Positions 1 through 5,590 of a stretch of 7,695 nucleotides of DNA are shown here, piece after piece (within the stretch, counting starts at the first letter, position 1; each line of letters opens with the position of its first letter). Below the pieces are notes generated by a model. That model had not been told where the DNA came from. It saw only the letters and a program-made list of their open reading frames with translations, and did no database searches. A program made the translations under genes and the position numbers. Source of the stretch: JBBSEZ01 sp038239195 (lineage in GTDB: Bacteria > Planctomycetota > Planctomycetia > Gemmatales > Gemmataceae); the NCBI GenBank assembly GCA_038239195.1, contig JBBSEZ010000470.1:1-7695 (forward strand), written 5' to 3'.

Positions 1-14
1 CAGCCCTGAGAAAT
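1..14. repeat. Left terminal inverted repeat of the IS
   Basis: The sequence CAGCCCTGAGAAAT matches the reverse complement of 2058-2071 (CAGCTCTGAGAAAT) at 13 of 14 positions. Past the 14th base the two ends diverge, apart from two shared G residues. Because it starts at the window edge, extra outer bases of the repeat may be missing. Confidence 0.7.
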
Positions 15-181
15 CGGACCCCGAGGCGCCGCGCGGAGGGGCGGCAGGGGCGGAGGAGGGGTGGACGGCTCGGCGCCAGACAAAAGGAGGACGACCTCGA
101 AGGTGGACTTCGAGACAGGAACCACACACGGACGCAGAACAACGCAGCAGAACCCGGAGACCGGCCGACCGCCACGGCTGC
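15..181. other. Non-coding 3' flank of the transposase gene inside the IS
   Basis: This stretch lies between the left inverted repeat and the transposase stop codon. It holds G-runs at 38-41, 47-50 and 58-61, and one hairpin at 96-114 annotated separately. The open frame that crosses it on the plus strand gives a low-complexity Pro/Arg/Ser protein with no recognisable domain, so I do not call a gene. Confidence 0.6.
82..114 (-). terminator. Possible terminator of the transposase gene
   Basis: CTCGAAG at 96-102 pairs perfectly with CTTCGAG at 108-114 around a 5-base loop, 67 bases beyond the transposase stop on the minus strand. A run of only four T residues (minus strand, 82-85) follows about ten bases after the stem. 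Stem and position suit an intrinsic terminator, but the U-tract is short and displaced, so this is tentative. Confidence 0.35.
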
Positions 182-1546
182 CTATCCGCTGTCCAGCCGG
201 ATCTGCCTCCGCGCCGCCGCTGCCGGGTCGAACGCCTCCTCCGGCCAATGCAGGTAGCGCAGGCTTTCCAGCAGCCGCTGCGCCACGTTCTTCAGACTGC
301 CGAACAATTCCACCGCCGTCTTCTTCCCCTGCTGCTCCGCCAACTGCTGCAGCAGGCTCCCCTTCTCTACCAACTGCAATATCAGGTGGGCGATCTGCAA
401 CAGAAAGTAATAGGCCTCCCAGCATTTGTGGCTGTAGGCGTGCTCCAGGTTCAGGCCGCTGTTCTTCTGCGTGTTAAATCCCTCGTTCTCCTCGCGCCAA
501 CGCTCGCGCCCTCCTTTCGTGGCTACCTCTTGCACCGTCTCCCGACTCACCTCCAGGGGCGTCAGCCACGCCCACTCCCCCTCTTTTCCGTCTTTCCGGG
601 TCTCTTTACAATGAATTGCGTTCGTCGTGAATTTGCGGCCTTCGCTGTCCGTGTACTCCAAATCGTTCACCCAGCGGTAGACCTGATGGGCCCCCTGCGG
701 CGTCCGCACTTCCACGCGCTGGTCCGGACACAGCGTCAGCAACCCCTGGAAGTCCTTCCACAACGCCGGCGTGCGGCCCGGCTTGAACACGTACACGTAG
801 TCGCATTTGCTGTCCTTGGCGGCCTGCATGCCCGCCCCGCACGCGAACTGGTTGTCCCCGCCCAGGCAGATCCGCAGTTGCGGGAAGTCCGCCCGCAGCT
901 TGACCAGCAACCGCCCCAGGGCCTTCAACTCGCAGTCCTGCTTGAGCCGCTCCGCGCTGGCCCCCTCCGGCGTGTCCTTCGCGTCCCGATTGTCGATGAA
1001 CTCCGTGGCGATGGAGAAGACCGTGCCGCCCGGTCCCAGCAGCTTGGCCTCCAGCACCTGGTGCATGTACACCACCTTGTCCCCGTGGCGTTGCGTCAGG
1101 CAATGCTCGCAATGCTTGTAGTGGAACACCAGGTAGCCCGACCCGTCGATCAGCACGACGAAGCGCCCCTGCAGCCGGGCGTCGTCCAGCGCCTTCATGC
1201 GGATCAGCCGGTTGACCGACTTCCGCCGCAGGTCGGCCACCGGGTCTCCGCCAATCCGCCGCAGGGAGTATTCCAGGGTCTTGTTCACCGGCCGCGTCTT
1301 CTGCGCGGTGCCCGCCAGGCGGTTGAAGTTGGCCAGCACCTGCGGGCCGTCGGTGTTCAACTGGTAATCGAGTTGCCTGCGGCTGCTCAGCTTGGCCAGG
1401 AACAAGACCAGCCCCCAGTAGAGCAGGAAGCGCTGGTGGTAGACGACCCGCGGGGCGAAACGCGTGTCCTCGATCTCGTCCATCCAGGCGTTGAGGTCGG
1501 GGAGGAAGTGGCGGAGGGTGCGGGCCAGGATGGGGCCGACGTTCAG
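182..1546 (-). CDS. DDE transposase, IS4-like
   Basis: Catalyses cut and join of the surrounding IS. From the proposed start the protein is 454 residues. Candidate catalytic residues are D134 (in LIDGSGY), D231 (in CLGGDNQF) and E355 (in REENEGFNTQKN, with K361). The last resembles the IS4-type R-x3-E-x(5-6)-K signature, and the following NLEHAYSHK is typical of this group. A Cys/His pair (HCEHC, about 145-149) sits just after the first Asp, followed by YMHQVLEAKLL. Start choice is uncertain. Upstream of about 1546 the frame is only the shadow of the DUF6788 gene, and the first ATG is at 1483, inside what looks like real protein (FLPDLNAWMDEIED). CTG at 1544-1546 overlaps the upstream TGA (CTGA) and has a GAAGGGG stretch before it, so either a CTG start or a -1 frameshift is possible. 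The stop is TAG at 182-184. Transposase identity is secure; IS family is not. Confidence 0.85.
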   Translation of the reverse strand: MNVGPILARTLRHFLPDLNAWMDEIEDTRFAPRVVYHQRFLLYWGLVLFLAKLSSRRQLDYQLNTDGPQVLANFNRLAGTAQKTRPVNKTLEYSLRRIGGDPVADLRRKSVNRLIRMKALDDARLQGRFVVLIDGSGYLVFHYKHCEHCLTQRHGDKVVYMHQVLEAKLLGPGGTVFSIATEFIDNRDAKDTPEGASAERLKQDCELKALGRLLVKLRADFPQLRICLGGDNQFACGAGMQAAKDSKCDYVYVFKPGRTPALWKDFQGLLTLCPDQRVEVRTPQGAHQVYRWVNDLEYTDSEGRKFTTNAIHCKETRKDGKEGEWAWLTPLEVSRETVQEVATKGGRERWREENEGFNTQKNSGLNLEHAYSHKCWEAYYFLLQIAHLILQLVEKGSLLQQLAEQQGKKTAVELFGSLKNVAQRLLESLRYLHWPEEAFDPAAAARRQIRLDSG

Positions 1547-1899
1547 GGTCGCCCCTTCTTGCGTTGACGGTCCCGGACGTGGCCCCGGACCAGGGCAAGG
1601 GCCAGCAGGCTGACTTCCTTCAGCAGGGCCTTGAGGCGTTGGTGTTCGTGTACCCACGTGCGGACCTCGTCGAGTAGGTCCTGGGGCACGTAGACGGTGC
1701 GCGTCTTGCCGGCGTCGCGGAAGGAGAGGTGATGGGCCTGGTGCGGCGGGCCGCCGTGGTGGCAGGAGCAACTCGGCTGCCCGCAACGCTTGTTCACCAG
1801 AGCCAGGCTGGCCGCCAGCACGGGGGCGGTCGGGGCCATCTCCTTCAGGCGACGAGCCAACATCCGCCGGATCTGCGTCGGGTGGCTCGGCACGCGCAT
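1543..1899 (-). CDS. DUF6788-like small protein of the IS
   Basis: A 118-residue protein. A basic N-terminal helix-like part (about 8-35) precedes a cysteine motif, C39-G-x3-C44-x-C46-x2-G, with His at 47-48 and 53. Next come a strand-like segment (TRTVYVPQDLLDEVRTWV, about 66-83) and a helical, Leu-rich C-terminus ending in a basic tail. The CG-x3-C-x-C motif followed by a 'vYVP.dl...v..w' segment is what I know as the DUF6788 family. Its function is not established; the Cys/His cluster could bind zinc and the basic residues nucleic acid, which is inference. It lies immediately upstream of the transposase and overlaps it by 4 bases, so it is probably an accessory protein of the element or the first half of a frameshift fusion. 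ATG at 1897-1899 has GAGGGG about seven bases upstream. Product existence is likely, role unknown. Confidence 0.75.
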   Translation of the reverse strand: MRVPSHPTQIRRMLARRLKEMAPTAPVLAASLALVNKRCGQPSCSCHHGGPPHQAHHLSFRDAGKTRTVYVPQDLLDEVRTWVHEHQRLKALLKEVSLLALALVRGHVRDRQRKKGRP

Positions 1900-2011
1900 G
1901 GTGGCGCCCCTCGGACTTCCGGTATGCGGTTGTTCTACCGGGAAAGTGCCGAAAAACCACAGGTGCGAAGAAAAAAATTGTCGTCCCGCTGGCCCGAACG
2001 GCCCAAACTAC

Positions 2012-2040
2012 CTTTTATCCTTCACTTGCGCTCCCGGCAA
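2012..2040 (-). promoter_or_regulatory. Possible promoter of the IS genes
   Basis: On the minus strand, TTGCCG (2035-2040) and TAAAAG (2012-2017) are separated by 17 bases. Each matches the sigma-70 -35 and -10 consensus at four of six positions. The location just inside the right inverted repeat and about 110 bases upstream of the first IS gene is sensible. Planctomycete promoters are poorly conserved and this rests on hexamer similarity alone. Confidence 0.27.
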
Positions 2041-2057
2041 GGTGCGACGATTTCCCC

Positions 2058-2071
2058 ATTTCTCAGAGCTG
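2058..2071. repeat. Right terminal inverted repeat of the IS
   Basis: ATTTCTCAGAGCTG is the inverted partner of 1-14 with a single mismatch (C in the left copy, T in the right when aligned). It lies upstream of both IS genes on the strand they are read from, as expected for the right end. Bases from 2072 onward should be host DNA. Confidence 0.7.
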
Positions 2072-2115
2072 TCGCCTCCCTCCACCGATCAGGGCCGATG
2101 GCCTCCGAGCTCGCG

Positions 2116-2156
2116 AAAAAAGAGCCTGGGGAGCGGCGCGGCGCGCCGCGCCGCTC
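2116..2156 (-). terminator. Strong GC palindrome with U-run, likely terminator of the Cys-rich gene
   Basis: Bases 2131-2156 form a perfect 26-bp palindrome (13-bp arms, no spacer). On the minus strand it starts 48 bases past the stop codon of the Cys-rich gene, and after nine further bases a run of six T residues follows (2116-2121). In RNA the central four bases would form the loop, leaving an 11-bp, almost all-GC stem. The gap between stem and U-run is longer than in a canonical intrinsic terminator, so a structural or protein-binding role is also possible. Confidence 0.45.
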
Positions 2157-2203
2157 GCCTCGATCCTTCCCCAGCCTCTCGCGCCACTCGGGTATCGGAT
2201 GGG

Positions 2204-2506
2204 TCAGTCGCAAACCTTCACGAGCCTGGTGCAAGCGACGTACTTCTTGACCGGCACCCGCAACGTGCGATAGCAGGTCACCTGGGCCTGGTAGGGGCAA
2301 CCGCAGTGATCGTCGCGCGTGACGTACTTGGTGTAGGCCTCCGTGCGCACCTCCGTCACCACTACGCACTTGTAGTAAGTGACCGTCTTGGAGGTGCAAG
2401 ACGGGCGGCCGTAGTCGGAGGCCTCTGACCGAGCCGCCCCCAACACCCCCAGGGCCAACCCCGCGACCGCGGACAGCACGATCCGGCGAGACAGGGAACG
2501 CAACAT
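2204..2506 (-). CDS. Small secreted Cys-rich protein, unknown function
   Basis: I do not recognise a named family. The 100-residue product has a clear Sec signal peptide: basic start (MLRSLSRR), hydrophobic core (about 9-25) and a likely signal peptidase I site after S27-E-A29. The mature part, about 70 residues, has seven Cys (37, 47, 68, 70, 78, 92, 99), including a CGC pair at 68-70. It also has alternating Tyr/Val/Thr/Arg stretches (TVTYYKCVVV, EAYTKYVT, RTLRVPVKKYVAC) that look like repeated beta strands. Planctomycetes encode many exported proteins with such 'YTV/VPV' repeats, so a small extracytoplasmic or envelope protein is the best guess. The odd number of Cys leaves one free or allows an intermolecular disulfide. 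The ATG at 2504-2506 is preceded by GAGGGTGG, a plausible ribosome-binding site. It is divergent from the kinase gene, 175 bases away. The protein is very likely real; its role is unknown. Confidence 0.78.
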   Translation of the reverse strand: MLRSLSRRIVLSAVAGLALGVLGAARSEASDYGRPSCTSKTVTYYKCVVVTEVRTEAYTKYVTRDDHCGCPYQAQVTCYRTLRVPVKKYVACTRLVKVCD

Positions 2507-2523
2507 GATCCACCCTCGTTACC

Positions 2524-2583
2524 GGCCCAGGGCCTGTTCGGGCCGCCTCGGCCCGTTCTGGAGAAGGGCGGGCCTTTCGCCCT
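2524..2583. repeat. Cluster of inverted repeats in the divergent promoter region
   Basis: Three consecutive inverted repeats lie between the Cys-rich gene and the kinase gene. They are an 11-base odd palindrome GGCCCAGGGCC (2524-2534), a 7-bp stem CGGGCCG/CGGCCCG with a 3-base loop (2539-2555), and a 6-bp stem AGGGCG/CGCCCT with a 7-base loop (2565-2583). They could be operators or leader-RNA structures. In GC-rich DNA some short stems arise by chance. Confidence 0.4.
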
Positions 2584-2632
2584 CCCCACCCATCCAAACA
2601 CGAAGGGCCGCCGGGACCGGACACGAATTTTC

Positions 2633-2638
2633 TAGAAT
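2633..2638 (+). promoter_or_regulatory. Possible -10 element of the kinase gene
   Basis: TAGAAT matches the TATAAT consensus at five of six positions. It sits in a conspicuous AT-rich island (about 2625-2638, including the palindrome TTCTAGAA) inside very GC-rich DNA, 43 bases before the chosen kinase start. I see no good -35 at the expected spacing, so the call is weak. Confidence 0.3.
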
Positions 2639-2670
2639 GCCAGTAGATCGACGAGCGCCCGGCAATCGAT

Positions 2671-2677
2671 GGAGGAA
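2671..2677 (+). promoter_or_regulatory. Ribosome-binding site that sets the kinase start
   Basis: GGAGGAA ends four bases before the ATG at 2682. It is the best Shine-Dalgarno match upstream of any candidate start in this frame. The earlier in-frame ATGs at 2505 and 2637 have nothing comparable and would add residues unlike the family. Confidence 0.6.
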
Positions 2678-2681
2678 CGGC

Positions 2682-5276
2682 ATGTCGCTGCCCAGCGAGG
2701 AACGCCCGTCGGCGGGCGTCGGCCAGGGGCCTGGCTGGCTGCCCGACGAGCCGCTGGCCTGCTTGCTGGCGGAGCAGCGTCGCCGCTGGGAGGCGGGCGG
2801 CCCGGTGCGGGTGGAGGCCTTCGTGGCGGAACGAGCGGCAGGCCCGGTGAGCGACGAGGTGCTTCTCGACCTCATTTACCAGGAGGTCGTCCTGCGGGAA
2901 CGGCGCGGCGAACGGCCTGGCCTGGACGAGTACCTGGAGCGTTTCCCGTCCCTCGGGGGCGAGTTGCGCAAGCAGTTCGCGCTGCACCACGCCCTGGCCG
3001 GCGATAGCTTGCTGGGCACCTCCGCCACGCCCACGGCGCCGGAGGGGCTTGAAGCAGTCCCGGCCGTGGCGACGGCCAGGGCAGCCACGATCCTCCAGCA
3101 CGGCCCGCTCCCTCCAGAGCTCTCCCACGACGTTCGCGTGCCGGGTTACCGGGTGGAGGGCGAACTGGGTCGGGGAGGCATGGGCGTGGTCTACCGGGCC
3201 TGGCAGGTCGCGCTCAAGCGGCGCGTGGCCCTCAAGGTGCTCCTCCCGTCCGCACACGGCGGGGCCGCCCTGCGGGAACGGTTTCGCCGGGAGACCGAGG
3301 CGGTGGCGCGCTTGCAGCACCCGAACGTGGTGGAGATCCACGAAGTGGGCGAACACGAGGGCAGGCCCTACTTCAGCATGGAGCTCTGCGACCGAGGCAG
3401 CCTGGCGGACCGCCTGGCTGCCACCCCCCAACCGCCCCACTGGGCCGCGCAGGTGGTCGCCACCCTGGCCCGCGCCATGCAGCACGCCCACGACAAGGGG
3501 ATCGTTCATCGCGACCTCAAGCCGGGCAACGTGCTCCTGACGATGGACGGGACCGTCAAGATCGGCGACTTCGGGCTGGCGCGGCGGATGGACGACGCCG
3601 CCCTGACGGCGAGTTGGGAGGTCCTCGGCACGCCCTGCTACATGGCGCCCGAGCAAGCTCGCGGCTCGGCCAGCGCCGTGGGGCCAACTGCGGACGTCTA
3701 CGCGCTCGGGGCCATGCTCTACGAGGGCCTCGTCGGCCGCCCCCCGTTCAAGGCCGCCACTCCCCTGGAGACCATCCGCCAACTGATCGACGAAGAGCCG
3801 GTGCCGCCCCGTCGCCTGCTGCCCAACCTGCCGCGCGACCTGGAAACGATCTGCCTGAAGTGCCTCGAGAAGGCCCCCGCCCGGCGTTACGCCACAGCGC
3901 TGGCGCTGGCGGAAGACCTGGAGCGCTTCCTGGCCGGCCGGCCGATCCTCGCTCGCCCCGTCGGCCGACTCGAACGCATCGTCAAATGGGCTCGTCGCCA
4001 ACCCCTGGCCGCTGCCCTCCTCGGCGTGGTCTGCCTGTGTACCCTGGCCGGCCTGACGGGCGTCAGCCTGGCGTGGCAGCGAGCGGAGGGGGCCCGGCAA
4101 ACGGCCCTGAACGAAGCGGGGGCCCGGAAGGAGGCATATCGTGCCGAGGCCGAGCAGCGCCGGCAGGCCGAACAGCAGCTGTACTTCAGCCGCATCGCCC
4201 TGGCTGACCGGGAACTGCGCTCCGGCAAGCCAGCCTGGGCGCTCCGGTCGCTCGAACTGTGCCCCGCCGAGCTCCGCCACTGGGAGTGGCATTACCTCCA
4301 GCGGGTGGCGCGCGGCCAGGCGCAGGCGGCCTGGAAGGGCCACGAGGGCGGCATTAGTTGCCTGGCCTTCGACCGGGCGGGAACGGCCCTGGCCTCGGCG
4401 AGTGGCGACGGCACCATCCGGCTCTGGCAGGTCCCGACCGGCAAACTGTTGCGCCGGTTGGAAGGGCACGATGGCAGCGTCAACTGGGTTTGCTTCGCCC
4501 CGAACGGCAAAGAGCTGGCCTCGGCCGGCTCCGACGGCTCGGTGATCCTGTGGCAAGCGGGGAAGAGCCAGCCGTGGAAGCGCTTGCCCCGGCAGGACCA
4601 GATGGTCTCGGCCGTGGCCTATCACCCCGACGGGGGCCTCCTGGCCAGCGCGACGTTCGACATTGACGAGCCGGGCGAGGTGAAGCTCTGGGACGTCGAG
4701 CGGGCCGAGCCCGTGGGTCGCTTCCGCCTGCCCGATCTCGGGAGCCGGATCACCGGATTGGCCTACAGCCCGGACGGCAGGCACCTGGCCTGTTCCGCCC
4801 ACGACAAGAACGTCCGGCTGCTGGACGGCCGGACCGCGGGGCCGGAACTGGTCTTCCGCGACCACGCCTTTCCCGTCTCGGCCGTGGCCTTCAGCCCCGA
4901 CAGTCGGCTGGTCGCTTCCGCGGCCGGTCGGAAGACGGACAGGCCCGAAGAGGCGGAGGTGCTGATCTGGCGAGCAGAGACGGGCGAGGTCGCGCATCGG
5001 TTGAAGGGCCATTCGGGTCGGCCGATGGCCCTTGCGTTCAGCCGGGACGGGCAGCGGCTGGCCACGGCCGGCTGGGACCGGGAAATCAAGCTCTGGGACG
5101 TCCCCACCGGCCAGGAGGTGCTGGCCCTGACGGGCCACAGCGACGGAGTGATGAGCGTCGCCTTCTCGCCCGATGGGCGCTGGCTCGCCTCGGGTGGGAT
5201 GGACCGAACCGTCCGACTGTGGCAGGGCGGCCCGCGACCGATCCCGGCGGACGGTCTGCTTGTCGAACCGCGCTGA
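2682..5276 (+). CDS. Transmembrane Ser/Thr protein kinase with C-terminal WD40 propeller
   Basis: 864 residues from the start chosen by the strong ribosome-binding site. Residues about 25-107 (LLDLIYQEVVLRERRGERP, DEYLERFP) match the N-terminal segment common in planctomycete Hanks-type kinases. The kinase domain, about 157-430, is complete: Gly loop G163-R-G-G-M-G168, Lys185 (VALK), Glu204, HRDLKPGN with D278 and N283, DFG D296-298, APE 322-324. An active kinase is therefore expected, phosphorylating Ser/Thr on unknown substrates. One membrane helix (about 442-465) follows, then an Ala/Glu/Arg-rich helical linker (466-515) and the HWEWHYLQR motif (about 533-541) typical of these proteins. 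Seven WD40 repeats (about 550-855) are enough for one closed propeller. Repeat 4 ends in RLLDG instead of WD/WQ, and repeats 3 and 5 carry short insertions. With the kinase in the cytoplasm, the propeller would lie across the membrane and could be a sensor or scaffold (inference). Confidence 0.95.
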   Translation: MSLPSEERPSAGVGQGPGWLPDEPLACLLAEQRRRWEAGGPVRVEAFVAERAAGPVSDEVLLDLIYQEVVLRERRGERPGLDEYLERFPSLGGELRKQFALHHALAGDSLLGTSATPTAPEGLEAVPAVATARAATILQHGPLPPELSHDVRVPGYRVEGELGRGGMGVVYRAWQVALKRRVALKVLLPSAHGGAALRERFRRETEAVARLQHPNVVEIHEVGEHEGRPYFSMELCDRGSLADRLAATPQPPHWAAQVVATLARAMQHAHDKGIVHRDLKPGNVLLTMDGTVKIGDFGLARRMDDAALTASWEVLGTPCYMAPEQARGSASAVGPTADVYALGAMLYEGLVGRPPFKAATPLETIRQLIDEEPVPPRRLLPNLPRDLETICLKCLEKAPARRYATALALAEDLERFLAGRPILARPVGRLERIVKWARRQPLAAALLGVVCLCTLAGLTGVSLAWQRAEGARQTALNEAGARKEAYRAEAEQRRQAEQQLYFSRIALADRELRSGKPAWALRSLELCPAELRHWEWHYLQRVARGQAQAAWKGHEGGISCLAFDRAGTALASASGDGTIRLWQVPTGKLLRRLEGHDGSVNWVCFAPNGKELASAGSDGSVILWQAGKSQPWKRLPRQDQMVSAVAYHPDGGLLASATFDIDEPGEVKLWDVERAEPVGRFRLPDLGSRITGLAYSPDGRHLACSAHDKNVRLLDGRTAGPELVFRDHAFPVSAVAFSPDSRLVASAAGRKTDRPEEAEVLIWRAETGEVAHRLKGHSGRPMALAFSRDGQRLATAGWDREIKLWDVPTGQEVLALTGHSDGVMSVAFSPDGRWLASGGMDRTVRLWQGGPRPIPADGLLVEPR

Positions 5277-5402
5277 GCGCTGTCGCCCACCGTCGCCCAG
5301 CGTCAACCAAAGTAAGGCGAGGAGCCGTCACGAACGGCGGTTAACGGCTGCGAGCAGAGCGAGGCGCTCGCGCCCGGACGAGGGAATTTCGATGCCCCGT
5401 GG

Positions 5403-5422
5403 GACCGGCTTTCCAGCCGGTC
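5403..5422. repeat. Perfect 8-4-8 hairpin, possible REP-like element
   Basis: GACCGGCT (5403-5410) pairs perfectly with AGCCGGTC (5415-5422) around TTCC. Similar 'accggcTTTCCagccggt' stems are, to my recollection, frequent between genes in planctomycete genomes, so this may be a copy of a dispersed repeat. Only one copy is in this window. Confidence 0.5.
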
Positions 5423-5487
5423 GCGCCGGCGAGGGCCCGTCAACGGTCGGCGGGGACGGACGGGCGGGGGCCTTTCCTCGAGGAAGC

Positions 5488-5509
5488 CGACAAGCGTCGT
5501 CGCTTGTCG
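5488..5509. repeat. Perfect 9-bp hairpin upstream of rsmD
   Basis: CGACAAGCG (5488-5496) pairs perfectly with CGCTTGTCG (5501-5509) around the loop TCGT. It has the same GAC...GTC ends and 4-base loop as the hairpin 86 bases upstream, though the stem sequence differs. It could be a leader-RNA structure, a protein-binding site or a REP-like unit. It has no following T-run. Confidence 0.45.
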
Positions 5510-5590
5510 CCACGAGCCGGGCCCTTGTGTTTTGGGCAGCGATGTGCTTTGCTGGCGACAGAGAAGATCGAACCGGAGCATCGGGGCCTC

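Larger units (their letters stand above)
1..2071 (-). mobile_element. Insertion sequence with DUF6788-like and DDE transposase genes
   Basis: Seen: two minus-strand genes, a short Cys-motif protein and a DDE transposase, lie between inverted repeats at 1-14 and 2058-2071 that agree at 13 of 14 positions. Such a match in the two flanks is very unlikely by chance, and the repeats sit outside both genes, so they are probably the ends of the element. The left repeat begins at base 1 of the window, so the true end may lie further left and the target duplication cannot be tested. The size is about 2.07 kb. The transposase looks like an IS4-type RNase H-fold enzyme, but I cannot name the IS family with confidence. 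Both genes appear intact apart from the unusual junction between them, so the element may still be active. It lies downstream of the Cys-rich gene and interrupts no gene that I can recognise. Confidence 0.72.
1900..2203. other. Intergenic region spanning the right IS end
   Basis: These 304 bases contain no convincing gene. From right to left they hold the region just past the Cys-rich gene's stop, a 26-bp perfect GC palindrome, an A-run, the right inverted repeat of the IS, and the leader of the IS with a possible minus-strand promoter and a run of seven A at about 1971-1977. Each is annotated separately. Confidence 0.6.
5277..5590. other. Non-coding region with several hairpins between the kinase gene and rsmD
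   Basis: No gene, tRNA or conserved RNA is recognisable in these 314 bases. An in-frame ATG at 5399 would extend rsmD upstream, but the added residues are low-complexity and unlike the family. The region holds a 5-bp stem at 5357-5369, the hairpin 5403-5422, the 12-base palindrome TTCCTCGAGGAA (5474-5485) and the hairpin 5488-5509. Right after the kinase stop there are imperfect 10-base tandem copies (GTCGCCCACC / GTCGCCCAGC, about 5282-5301). No T-run follows any stem on the plus strand, so I find no canonical terminator for the kinase gene. The promoter of rsmD should lie here but I cannot identify it. Confidence 0.6.

Noticed and set aside
248..1567. Plus-strand open frame opposite the transposase
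   Set aside because: It is rich in Leu/Gln/Arg/Val repeats that mirror the transposase codons and has no recognisable domain.
1547..1960. N-terminal extension of the transposase frame up to an ATG at 1960
   Set aside because: The extra 138 residues are Pro/Arg/Gly-rich and are the out-of-frame shadow of the DUF6788 gene, which itself shows a coherent Cys motif.
2505..2681. Earlier kinase starts at 2505 or 2637
   Set aside because: They overlap the divergent promoter region, lack a good ribosome-binding site and add no family-like sequence.
2022..5306. Very long open frame (1094 codons) on the minus strand opposite the kinase gene
   Set aside because: Its translation is low-complexity Arg/Gly/Pro/Ala sequence without domains, and it runs antisense through a complete kinase-WD40 gene. 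GC-rich codon use produces such stop-free shadows.
5399..5590. Upstream extension of rsmD from an ATG at 5399
   Set aside because: The extra 64 residues are low-complexity and cross the intergenic hairpins, whereas the start at 5591 gives the normal family N-terminus.
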